A stretch of 64,000 nucleotides of DNA from NCBI GenBank assembly GCA_029204225.1, contig CM055098.1:11033052-11097051 (forward strand), given 5' to 3'. Below, one piece after another: positions 52,290 through 64,000 of this stretch (position 1 is the stretch's first letter; each line of letters begins with the position of its first letter). Below the pieces are notes generated by a model, which ran no database searches, had not been told where the DNA came from, and was given only the letters and a program-made list of their open reading frames with translations. Both the position numbers and the translations under genes were made by a program. The DNA is from Diphasiastrum complanatum. Lineage: Eukaryota > Streptophyta > Lycopodiopsida > Lycopodiales > Lycopodiaceae.

Positions 52290-53094
52290 TAGTTACACGA
52301 AATGTCGTACCATCCTTGTAACAACATGACATGATTAATCAGTGGTGTGCTGTTTTTTCAGAATCGATCTTGTTAGAAAACTACATGACACCTATTTCTC
52401 TTTTTCATTTCCCTTAACCCATTAGAATTTATAGATAGTACATAAAAATACTTGGATATTCATTATTAATAGTAATAAAGTGAGTACATCATGGAGGATC
52501 ATAAAACTCAATAATGCTGAAAAAATTGTAATTTCTAATTAGTAGCATCAATGCCATTCTCAGGTAACTTTTATTGTACTTATGATTTTTAGCTTTCAAA
52601 ACTTGACTAGCACCATTTCTAGATTTAGCAAGATATATAATTTAACGCCAGTTTACGTACTAAAAATAGTAATAATCATCAAAAACAAACTATTTAGACT
52701 CAAATAAGCTTTAAAATTTTCATGTTTTCCCAATTTATATCATAAGAAACTCCGCTAACTCTGTATCTTATCTCTTATCTCTTCTATATTGTGTGGAGCT
52801 CTAGACAATGACACAATCTCAAAGCCACAAGCATGGATGGTGATGTCCTTGCATTCATGTTGCTCAATCTCTATATTTGACAACACTTGCAGCTTGTCTA
52901 TATCTGCATGAGTTCTTTTGTCAACAATTCTCATAGACAAATCATTTGCATGAATAGCAATCATTTTCTTTTATCAAAATTATAAATCAACAATAATGTT
53001 CATTGCAATAAGGTCTGAAACAACATCATCAATGCTATAAATTAATGGGTAAATCTCCCATTAAGTGGTAGCATTAGGAATAATCATTTATGCA
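52290..53094 (-). repeat. Repeat F/C, second inverted-orientation copy, internally deleted
   Basis: Matches 45225-45880 and then 46345-46455, with about 465 bp missing between. It ends at ATCATTTATGCA, directly joined to copia A4 integrase. Confidence 0.78.
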
Positions 53095-53650
53095 GACAAA
53101 ACTCCTCATGAGATATGGTGGAAGTCAAAGACAAATCTAGCACATGTTTGGACATTCGGATATGCAGTGTATATGCACATTCAAGACAAGCTCACAAAGA
53201 AACTAGATGAAAAGATAGAACAAAGTTTTCTGGTAGGATTCGAGTTACATTCGTCATATTATCGAAGCTGATCTAGATCAAACAAATGTTGGAAGGATTT
53301 GATGAATCTATTTCTGAACCTTATGTCTTGTTAATGGATAACACTTCAGCAATCTATATTACAAAAGGTCCTATATTTCATTAAAAAATGAAGCATATAG
53401 CTATCAAGTATCATTTAATTCGGGACTTAGTCGAGAAGAAGATACCGAAGACAATCTTCATACCCACAGAGGAAATGACAGCTGATATCTTTACGAAGCC
53501 ACTCAGTAAAGCTTTGTTCAAGAAGCAACGAAGAAGATTGAGGTTAATCCAACTGCCCACTTTGAGAGGGAACTGTAAAACACCTGATCAGACAGATCTC
53601 AATTCTACGAACAAAGTGCGCAGTTTACTTGAGAAAGGATGAGAAACGAA
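53095..53650 (+). pseudogene. Copia family A, copy A4: integrase tail fused to RNase H
   Basis: 53095-53268 encodes the integrase C-terminal segment (DKTPHEIWWKSKTNLAHVWT, TFGYAVYMHIQDK). The sequence then passes straight into RNase H near the RNase H third Asp (LLMDNTSAIYITK), so all of RT is deleted. It ends TADIFTKPLSKALFKKQRRR and the terminal spacer. It shows that family A once had a complete integrase. Confidence 0.85.
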
Positions 53651-54480
53651 TGTGAACTCAAAACATTTTTATTCATGATCAACCTCAAAGGATTCGCGAA
53701 AATTTATCTTCATTGATACTCAAAAGATTTGCAAACAGTTTCTTGTAGAAGCTCGTGGTTTTCTGTCAAAAGATTCACGAACAAAATCTTGTCGTGAAAT
53801 ATTTTGTTACTTGTTCAAAGCCCACATATCACGAAATGGTCATGAACAATTCACGAATTATTCTGGATTTTTGTTCAAGCTCTAAATTGTCATCTGTCGT
53901 GAACAATTCGCGAAACACGAAAATGCCGTGAAGAGACAAGTGTTGCAAACAATTTGCGAAACACAAACCTATAACAAAATGATAGACTGTCATGAAATAT
54001 TTGTGAATAGAAATTATTCGACCCTGAAAACAGAGCGTCTATTTAAATATCAACCGTCATTTATGGTTAGATCTACTATTATAGAACTAAAAGGCCAAAG
54101 GACCTATAATTGAAAGGCCAAAAGACCTGTCCTGTAACAATATAAATACATATGCACTGCTTGTTGTAAAACAACTAAAACTGAACTCTCATAATCATTC
54201 AATCAAAGACACAACAGCGAGATAAGACAACAAGAGATGTATACTGATTCGTATTTAGAATTATAATGCGGTTTTGATCAATAGTTCTGTCTGTCTGAAA
54301 TTGTTTTAAGTTGTCTCTTAATTTCACATATTATTTCTGCACGCTAATTCAATCAAGGCAAATATTATTCTATTAGTACATAGACCAGAAACAAACCCGA
54401 TTAAAGACACTGATATTAGTTTGATTTACACAAACTTTCATCGTGTTCTCTGTGGAAGAATAATTACTATTTTCCCTACA
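53651..54480 (+). repeat. Family A LTR shared by copies A4 and A5
   Basis: 830 bp, starting TGTGAACTC right after the A4 end and finishing TTTCCCTACA right before the primer-binding array of A5. TATAAATA at 54141-54148. It serves as 3' LTR of A4 and 5' LTR of A5. Confidence 0.9.
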
Positions 54481-54590
54481 GTGGTATCAGAGCCAATTAG
54501 TGCTGATACAGTGGTATCAGAGCTTATAGGATCAAAACTGATATAGTGGTATCAGAATGAGACTGAGTCGATACAGTGGTATCTTCGCAC
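54481..54590 (+). promoter_or_regulatory. Fourfold tandem primer-binding-site array, A5
   Basis: TGGTATC starts at 54482, 54512, 54547 and 54577, spaced 30, 35 and 30 bases. The first two read TGGTATCAGAGC, the third TGGTATCAGAAT, the last TGGTATCTTCGC. The second to fourth are preceded by TGATACA-like sequence. At 54503-54520 this makes CTGATAC-AGTG-GTATCAG, a 7-bp stem with a 4-base loop that overlaps the primer site. The same layout occurs in A6. Confidence 0.9.
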
Positions 54591-57500
54591 TCCTCTCAGC
54601 ATTTTTCATACATCCATCAACAAGCCGCATCTGGAAGTATTTAGAAAATAGAAGAAGTTGTCGATCAGTAATATTCAGGCTAAGATCACTACCATCTTGG
54701 ATCCAGAAGGTTCAAACTATTTGATTTGGAAATTAAAAACTTCACTCATATTGAAGGGTGAAGGTCTTTGGCAATGGGTAGAACCAATAGAGGAGAAGCC
54801 GATAGCTACTCCTGGCAAAGAACTTTGAGAATTTGAGAAATGACAAAGCTATAGCAATTATTGCGTCAATATAATGGTAAACCTTACATAAATTTTGAAC
54901 ACAAAAGACTTATGGGAAGAATTGGAAACCAAAAATGAGACTCGATCTTGTCATCAAATCATGTTCTTGGAAGACCAATTAACTTATCTACAATGGGACG
55001 ACAAAGACCTGAACACATTCGTAGAAAAGATAAAAGACCTGTTTATTTCCTTGCAAAATTATGGTACTGAAAATGCAATTTCAAAGGAAAAACAGCTTAG
55101 TTATTTTCTTCGAGCCCTACCCAGGTCATTCCACACAACTCGAATCTTATTGGTGAAATATGCGACAATGACACTTCAAAAGGCAATAGACGGAGTTTAA
55201 GAGGAAGTAGAAGCTCGTGAATGCTAAGATGACAATGGTGATTCCGAAAATGCTCTATTTACTCAGAAGAATAAATTTTCTAAGAAGTCTAAGTTTAAGA
55301 GAGAGTCGTCAAAAAAAAATGAGTCTAAGACAAATGATCGACAATTTGGAAAATAACAGAAAAATTTTGGTGATAAGAAGATCTGCAACAAATGCAAAAG
55401 ATCAGGTCACAAGGAAGATACATGTTGGTTAAACCCAAAGATTGAATGCATATTCAAACTATGTCGAAGACAAAGTAGAATGCTCAAGAGCAGCAAAAGG
55501 TAGGAAAACAAGGAACTCAGCAGCTTATGTTAGTCCTAATCTATGTTGTTCATCTAATTCCAAAACTCAAGTAGTAGTACTTGATTCAGGATCCACCTCA
55601 CATTTTATTTCCTCGAAACAAATATTTTCTAAGTACAAGAAGACGAACTATTCAAGATTCATTATACTTGGAGATGGTTTTATGCACGTGGGTGATGGAA
55701 CTGGTGTACTATGGCTAGACACGAATCAAGGTGAGAAGACACTGGAGGAAGTTCTCTACGTCCCTACTCTTGACAACGATCTTCTATCCGTAGCTAAGAT
55801 AGTCGATACAAGCATGTTAGTAACCTTCACAAAGAACTCTTATAAACTGTTCGAGGAAGATTATGATAACCTAGTGCTAAAGACAACAGAGAAGGAAATT
55901 TGTATCACTTGAATATTCAAACTCAAATTGAACAAGCAAATCAAACTCAAGAATCGACAGATATATTGTGGCACAAGAGGCTATGTCACATGAACATGGA
56001 AGCCTTGTACCAAGCCAACAAAAGTCAGAGAATTGAAGGACTCAAAATCAGAAGTAGAGATATTCGAACTACTTGCGAATCCTATCTTAAAGCCTGTGAG
56101 AAGATCTGACAGACAACGTAAACCACCAGGAAGGTATGGTCAAGATGTTTTTAATATAGCCATCAAATTTTGTGGTTTCTTTGACGAACCTCGAATATTC
56201 GAGAAAGCTATTGATGGACCAGATAAAGATCGCTGGATTCAGTCAATGGAGGACAAAATGTCATCCATGTATAAGAACAATGTATGGACACTTGCACCTA
56301 TACCTGATGGCAGAAAACCAGTCAAATGCAAGTGGATCTACATGATCAAAACTGGTCCTAATGGCAAAAACAACATATAAAAAACAAGGTTGGTTGCTAA
56401 AAGATTTTCACAGAAGTATGAGATCGACTACATTGATACTTTCTCATCGGTAGTCAAACATACATCAATTCGTTTGTTATTCTCATATGTAGTGGCTCAT
56501 GATTTGAAAATCCATATTGTGGATGAAAAGACTGCCTGTTTGCATGCAAAATTGGAAAAAGACTTATTCATGGACCAACCACTTGGTTTTGTAAACCAAG
56601 AATATCCAGAATACAAATGTCACATGAATAAAAGCATTTATGGTCTGAAACAAGCAGCCAAACAATGGCATAGAAAAAAGGATAAAGCACTACGTTCCTT
56701 AGGCTTGAAATCTGTATTTGCTGAATCAAATGTCTGTATCAAGCATGTGCAAAAGGAAATGATCATTCTAACTATCTATGTTGAAGACACACTTATCTTC
56801 TCAAGGAGAGATAAGTTAATTTCAGATGTCAAAAGAGACATTTTTGAAATATTTAAGATCGCTGACCTAGGAGAAGCTAAAATCTATCTAGGCTTGCAGA
56901 TTCAAAGAGACGTTGAAGGTGGTAAGTTTTATCTTTACCAAAAAAAGTACACTCAAAAGATCATTTAAGACTTCAACATGCTCGAAAGAAAAGGTGTGCA
57001 TCTTCCCATGATACTTGGAGCAATACTAGGCAAGGCAGATTGTCCGCAGACTCTCGAGGAAGAGAAGCGAATGGCCAAAACACCCTATCGTAGGCTGATT
57101 GGATCATTGTTATATCTAGTAGACAACACTAGACCTGATATAGTGTTTGCAGTATATAGGCTGAGCCAATATAATCAAAACCCATGATCGTTGCATTGGA
57201 AGTTGGCGAAAAGAGTACTACAATATCTCTAGGAAATGAAAGACTATGGATTGTGTTATTCAACGGATGATAGATTTTACATCGAACTTACAGTGACGCA
57301 AGCTGGGCATCCATGAAGGATGATAGAAAGAGTATTTCAAGAGGTTATACTCTAGTATCTGGCACAGCCATTCTCTGGATAAGCAAGAAGCAAACAACAG
57401 TAGCTCAATCTTCATGTGAAACGGAATATGTAGCAGCAGCCAATATGGCAAACAAGTTGATCTGGATCAAACAGATGTTGGAAGGATTTGATGAATCTAT

Positions 57501-57839
57501 TTTTGAACCTTATGTCTTGTTAATGGATAACACTTCAGCAATCTACCTTACGAAAGATCTAGTATTTCATTTAAAGTTGAAGCATATGGCTATCAAGTAT
57601 CATGTAATTTGGGACTTAGTCGAGAAGAAGATATTGAAGATAGTCTTCATACCCACAGAGGAAATGACAGCTGATATCTTTATGAAGCCACTCAGTAAAG
57701 CTTTGTTCAAGAAGCAGCGTAGAAGGTTGGGGTTAATTCAACTACCCACTTTGAGAGAGAGCTATAGAACACCTGATCAGATTGATCTCGATTCTACTAA
57801 CAAAGTGCACACTTTACTTGACAAAGGATGAGAAACGAA
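54590..57839 (+). pseudogene. Copia family A, copy A5: LTR-bounded, integrase-less
   Basis: Gag from about 54650, with stops (54826 region, 55198). The first zinc knuckle CNKCKRSGHKEDTC is kept and the second deleted at about 55450. Protease VVLDSGSTSHFISS is intact. GAG-pre-integrase LWHKRLCHMNMEALYQANKS passes at about 56080 directly into the pre-RT segment KPVRRSDRQRKP, the same junction as A1. RT covers 56200-57190, with KIHIVDEKTACLHAKLEKD and TIYVEDTLIFSRR (YVDD changed to YVED). RNase H at 57290-57831 has TYSDASWAS, SSCETEY and LLMDNTSAIY. An internal length of 3.36 kb is short for copia, because integrase is absent. Confidence 0.87.
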
Positions 57840-58545
57840 TGTGATTTCGAAACATTTATATCTGTGATCAACCTCAAAGGATTTGCAAAATTTTATGTTG
57901 ATTGATACTCGAAAGATTCGCGAAACAGTTTCTTGTAAAAGCTTGTGGTTTCTTGTTGAAACTCGAAAGATTCGCGAACAAAATCTTGTCACAAAATATT
58001 TTGTTTCTTGTTCAAAGCCCATTTGTCGCGAAATGGTCACGAACAATTCAAGAATTATTCTGGATTTTTCTTCAAGCTCAAATTTGTCATCTGTCGCGAA
58101 CAATTTGCGAAACATGAACCGATAACAAAATGACAGACTGTTGCAAATGGTTAGGTCTATTGTTGCAGAATTAAAAGGCCAAAAGACCTGTCCTGTAACA
58201 ATATAAATACATGTGCACTGCTCATTATAAAACAACTAAAACTGAAGAGACTCTCAGACTCATTCAATCAAAGACACAACAGTGAGATAAGACAGCAAGA
58301 GATGTATACTGATTCTGATTCAGAATTATTAATGCGTTTTTTATCAATAGTTTTTGTTTGTCTAAAATTGTCTTAAGTTCTCTTAATTCCGCAAATTATT
58401 TCTGCACGCTAATTCAATCAAGGCAAATACTGTTCTATTAGTACATAGACCAGAAACAGATCCGATTGACGACATTGATATTAGTGTGATTTATTCAAAC
58501 TTTCATTGTGTTCTCTTTGGAAGAATAATTACTAATATTCCTACA
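57840..58545 (+). repeat. Family A LTR shared by copies A5 and A6
   Basis: 706 bp, TGTGATTTCG ... TTCCTACA. About 120 bp in the middle (around 58145) are missing relative to 53651-54480. TATAAATA at 58202-58209. It is followed at once by the A6 primer-binding array. Confidence 0.9.
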
Positions 58546-58655
58546 CTGGTATCAGAATGAATTAGTGTTGATACAGTGGTATCAGAGCTTACAAGATCAG
58601 TACTGATACAGTGGTATCAGAGCGAGTCAGAGTCGATACAGTGGTATCTTTGCAC
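58546..58655 (+). promoter_or_regulatory. Fourfold tandem primer-binding-site array, A6
   Basis: TGGTATC starts at 58547, 58577, 58612 and 58642, again spaced 30, 35 and 30. Here the second and third copies read TGGTATCAGAGC and the first is TGGTATCAGAAT. TGATACA precedes copies 2-4 (CGATACA for the last). Confidence 0.9.
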
Positions 58656-60605
58656 CCCTCTCAACATTCTTCATACATCCATTAGCAAGCCAGATCTGGA
58701 GTTATTCATAAAATAGAAGATGTCGTTGATCAGCAATATTCAGGCTAAGATCACTATGATCTTGGATCTAGAAGGTTCAAACTATTTGATTTGGAAATTA
58801 AAGACTCCACTCATATTGAAGGGCGAAGGTCTTTGACAATGGGTAGAACCAATAGAGAAGAAGCCAATAGCTACTCCTGGCAAAGAACTTCGAGAATGGA
58901 GTTTGAGAAATGACAAAGCTATAGCAATTATTGTGTCTTCAGTGCATGACAATATAATGCTAAACCTAACATAAATTTCGAACACAAAAGATTTATGGGA
59001 AGAATTGCAAACCAAGAATGAGACTCAATCTCGTAATCAAATCATGTCCTTGGAAGACCAATTAACTTATCTAGAGTGGGACGGCAAAGACTTGAACACA
59101 TTTGTACAAAAGATAAAAAACCTGTTTATTTCCTTGCAGAATTCTGGCACCGAAAATGCAATTTCAAAGGAAAAACAACTTAGCTATTTTCTTTGAGCCC
59201 TACCCAGGTCATTCTACACAACTTGAACCTTATTGGCGAAAGATGCGACAATGACATTTCAAAAGGCAATAGACTGAGTTAAAGAGGACGTAGAAGCTCA
59301 TGAACACTATGATGACAATGGTGATTCCGAAAATGCTCTATTTACTCGGAAGAATAAATCTTCTAAGAAGTCTAAGTTTAAGAGGGAGTCATTTAAAAAC
59401 AATGAGTCTAAGACAAATGATCACCAATCTGGAAAACAACAGAAAAATTCTACTGATAAGAAGATCTGCAACAGTTGCAAAAGATCAAGTCACATAGAAG
59501 ATAAGTGTTGGTTAAACCCAAAGATTGAATGCATTCATTGTCATAAACGAGGTCATGCAGCAGTAGGTTGTTATCAGAATCCTGGAAACAAGGAGGAGCA
59601 GAATCAAAACGAATCTTCAAATTCAAACTATGTCAAAGACAAAGCAAAATGCTCCAGAGTAGCAGAAGGCAGGACAACAAGAAACTCAACAGCTTATGTT
59701 AGTGTTGATCTATGTTGTTCATCTAATTTTAAAACTCAAGAAGTAGTACTTGATTCGGGAGCCAACTCACATTTTGTTTTCTCAAAACGAATATTGTCTA
59801 AGTACAAGAAGACGAACTATTCAAGATTCATTATACTTGGAGGCGGTTCTAAGCACGTGGTTGATGGAACTGATGTACTATGGCTGGACACGAATCATGG
59901 TGACAAGAAACTGGAGGAAGTTTTCTATGTCCCTACTCTTGACAATGATCTTCTATCCGTAGCTAAGATAGTCGATACAGACATGTCAATAACCTTCACA
60001 AAGAAGTCTTGTAAACTGTCCGAGGAAGATTCTGATAACCTAGTTGCTTAAGGCAATAGAGAAGAAAATTTGAATCACTTGAATATTTGAACTCGAATCG
60101 AACAAGCAAATCAGACTCAAGAATCGACAAATATACTATGGCACAAGAGGCTATGTCACATGAACATGGAAGCCTTGTACCAGGCCAACAAAAATCAGAG
60201 AATTGAAGGAGTCGACATCAAAAGTAGAGATATTCGAACTACCTATGAATCATGTGTTAAAGACAAGATGACTAGAACACCTTTCAGTGAGGATGTTTAT
60301 AAAGCAACTAAGGTACTTGAAATTGTGCATTTAGATATGTGTGGACCATTCGGAGTATTGTTGTTGGGTGATGCAAAGTACTTCATTACGTTTATTAATG
60401 ACCTCAGCAAGTTCGTTGTGGTATACTTTATACGTACAAAATTTGATGCTTTTGAGAAATTAGTTGAGCATATGAACTGGGCTGAGAAGCAGATAGACAA
60501 TAAATTGAAGCGAATTTGCACAGATCGTAGAGGTGAGTACATTTCCAATGAATTCAAGGCTTACTATGAAGAAACATTTTGTTTCTAATGTCAAAACTTT
60601 GCTAA
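58656..60605 (+). pseudogene. Copia family A, copy A6: gag to integrase, truncated
   Basis: Gag ATG at about 58719 (MSLISNIQAKITMILDLEGS), broken by stops (58837, 58974, 59195). Both zinc knuckles are kept (CNSCKRSSHIEDKC and CIHCHKRGHAAVGC). Protease VVLDSGANSHFVFS. GAG-pre-integrase LWHKRLCHMNMEALYQANKN. Zinc-binding CESCVK-like YESCVKDKMTR at 60235-60275, absent from A1 and A5. Integrase VHLDMCGPF and TDRRGEY. It ends at 60588, shortly before the third catalytic residue, where it meets the short repeat and F-box arm 2. Confidence 0.87.
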
Positions 60606-62205
<1,600 letters not shown>

Positions 62206-62224
62206 CACGTCATTCCATGAATAG

Positions 62225-63397
62225 ATCCATTCCTCACATTCTACATTTCTAGATCTATTCTCATATGCAGTCTAACCTTCAAACTACTTGCAAGAACATG
62301 TAGATTTCGCCGGCAGAGTGTGTATTGGGCACATCTGTTTGCATAAACACCTGCAGATCTGACAGTCGAGTCCTACCCGCACCTCAATTTTCAACGAGCC
62401 TCTCCATCGACTGTCAACCGAGCCTCTCCATTACCATCTCAATTGACACTTTCCATTACCATTTCGACCAAGCCTCCATTTAAAATTTTTGACTGAGCCT
62501 TCTGCTTGCAATTTCGATTGAGCCTCCACCTTTCCCGAGCCAAGAGCACAAAAAAAAAAATTCCAAAAATCAAAAAACCCAAGAAACACACCTTACACCA
62601 ATAGAAATCCATTCTCATTCCGAGTGTCTAGCTTGACTTACCTACTAGCCAAAAAAAAAAAAAATCATAAAGAAATCAAAAAACAAAAAAACAACAAAAA
62701 CCCATACAAACCACAAAATACAAGACAATACACAATGGAACACCATGCTGATCTCGATACCACAGCAGACTATTTCTGTAAATTGTTTTATTAAGCTAGG
62801 GGTAGGGCAACCTCAGTGGGCTAGGCAACTGCAAGCGAAAGCTTAGTAAAAGGCTGAGCAAAGCCCAAGCATTTTTTCTTCTTCTCATGGCTAGGGTTTT
62901 TTATGGATCAAGTTAAAGTGGGTAAACTTTTTGAATTTTAATTTCAAAATCTTGAAAAATAGTTACAAAGCTTGCCTTCAACTCGGAAAGTTCTTGAGTT
63001 GATGTCATGTTTTGGATTTTCCTTTCAAACTTTTTTTGGCAAAGACATGACTTCAACTTGAGAAGTTCTCGAGTTGAAGTCATGTCTTTTATGTCTTGGA
63101 AACATGGTGTCAAAACTTCTAAATTGTTTCTGCTTTGTCATTCTTTTAGTTATAAGATTTTATGATTCTTAACTTTTCTATGATCCATTCCTTCAACCTG
63201 AGAAATTTTGAGTTAGTGGATGAATATGAGAAGTAGTCCTTGTTTGAATTATTTTTGTCTTGAAAATTAACTCTTTGAAATTGCTATTCAAATTAACACT
63301 TTTGACTCCTATCTTTTTTATTTGAAACTTTAGTGATGGACATTAATAGTCAAAAAGTTTTTCTTCGACCTTGTTATTCCCATTACTTTTCATGCAG
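62225..63397. other. Non-coding interval with short repeats and a palindrome
   Basis: Contains a loose tandem phrase around GAGCCTCTCCAT (62395-62530), poly-A runs (62549, 62650), and imperfect copies of a GACTTCAACTTGAGAA-type phrase (62969, 63043, 63190). The last few bases are a probable intron end, TTTTCATGCAG, at 63397. Confidence 0.7.
63041..63089. repeat. 49-bp near-perfect palindrome
   Basis: Left arm 63041-63064 (AAAGACATGACTTCAACTTG plus AGAA) and right arm 63066-63089 are reverse complements with one mismatch and a one-base centre. A diverged relative of the unit lies at 62969-63012. Confidence 0.93.
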
Positions 63398-64000
63398 CTT
63401 CAAAAGGGAGACAAAGTAGTTATAAGCTTGCAAGGATGTGATGTCGCTACTGGAACAATCTTTTCCCTTGATCCAAATAATATGTGTCAGGGTATTATGA
63501 TTGGCGAAGGTCGTGCTTCAATACATGTTGAAAAGGTGGTTATGCCAGGAAAAGAACTTCCCTTTCCATCTAATTGGATAGAAACAATAGACGAGGCCTT
63601 GGGAAGTTTCATAATATGAAGGCCAAGGTAAAAATGATTTGGTGAATAATAACCAATCACAATCTTCTAATGCTCCATCTTCAGCAATTCAACAGAAAAG
63701 TCACACTTATAGGTCAACATCAATCAATGATTGTATTGACTTTGCGGTATTTCATGTTTTTTTGGATACAACCAAACCACAAGATGACTTTCCACCGATG
63801 AAGAATTCAAAGAGACACCATCAAGAAATCTCAGATGAAATTATACAAAGCATCTGCTTGAAAAATACAAAAAGGAAAAGGATATGCGAAAAAACGGATG
63901 TAGCTTCGCTATCGATGATAGATTGTTGTACATGTCGTTGTTGTCAAATGACAAGACGTGATGCTTTAAAACAGGTTCGTGAACAATATCGGGGACAAAA
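63398..64000 (+). CDS. Transposase-like gene, 5' part with TNP1-type domain, runs off the window
   Basis: After an acceptor (CATGCAG at 63391-63397) the exon encodes GDKVVISLQG, ATGTIFSLDPNN and WIETIDEALGSF, matching the TNP1/En-Spm C-terminal domain (Pfam Transposase_23) or the similar DUF8039. The frame stops at 63617-63619; a one-base difference there would lead into the next frame, which is open from 63614 to the window end. That frame ends in a Cys cluster DCCTCRCCQMTRRDALKQVR, like the N-terminal zinc-binding region of DUF7869-type proteins. It may therefore be the missing front of the gene type seen at 16318-18770. No upstream exon was identified. Partial, possibly a pseudogene. Confidence 0.6.

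Overview
This is a plant nuclear genome window, AT-rich and built almost wholly from transposable elements nested in, and recombined with, one another. The plant call rests on Ty1/copia elements primed by the initiator-Met tRNA site (TGGTATCAGAGC), a Ty3/gypsy element, CACTA (En/Spm) transposase genes with spliceosomal introns, a LINE reverse transcriptase scrap, long (GA)n/(CT)n microsatellites and an F-box pseudogene. The species is not fixed by the sequence; the gene families would fit a non-seed land plant, but this is a weak inference. No rRNA, tRNA, CRISPR or bacterial operon was seen.

Left part (1-10.9 kb). A small predicted secreted Cys-containing peptide gene (246-527, minus) has a TATA box at 599-605. 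A copia element, here called D (622-7800, minus, perfect 5-bp target duplication AAAGT), landed just upstream of that box. D carries inside it a plus-strand fragment of a second copia family, A' (about 2538-5029). To the right lies an F-box pseudogene (8236-8565, minus) in a 1.5-kb repeat arm (8240-9745). The arm recurs inverted at 60633-62205 with its own F-box pseudogene.

DNA-transposon part (10.9-19.2 kb). A broken CACTA TNP2-type transposase (minus) is joined head-to-head to a three-exon remnant of a plant Ptta/En/Spm-type transposase (plus). These are followed by a decayed DUF7869-type gene (minus) and a LINE scrap.

Retroelement part (19.2-60.6 kb). An unclassified repeat, C, contains (CT)n and (GA)n tracts about 540-590 bp apart in inverted relation. 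It occurs three times in plus and once in minus orientation, with further fragments. Copia family A occurs as many plus-strand pieces (21.9-23.9, 31.7-34.3, 36.9-37.6 plus 43.5-45.1, 53.1-60.6 kb) and one minus piece (47.8-48.5 kb). Two A copies share the same internal deletion of integrase. Around 53-60 kb, A elements are arranged in tandem and share LTRs (LTR-internal-LTR-internal), with a fourfold primer-binding-site array after two LTRs. A complete copia element of a third family, B (37644-43470, minus, target duplication AAAAG), sits inside the RT of an A element; a shortened duplicate of this A/B nest lies at 23.1-26.3 kb. A gypsy 5' LTR-gag fragment lies at 48.5-51.8 kb.

Right end (60.6-64 kb). 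After the second F-box arm comes a non-coding stretch with a 49-bp near-perfect palindrome. Last is the start of a transposase-like gene (63398 to beyond the window): a TNP1/En-Spm C-terminal-type domain followed by a Cys-rich segment resembling the N-terminal region of DUF7869 genes. No host gene except the small peptide gene looks intact.
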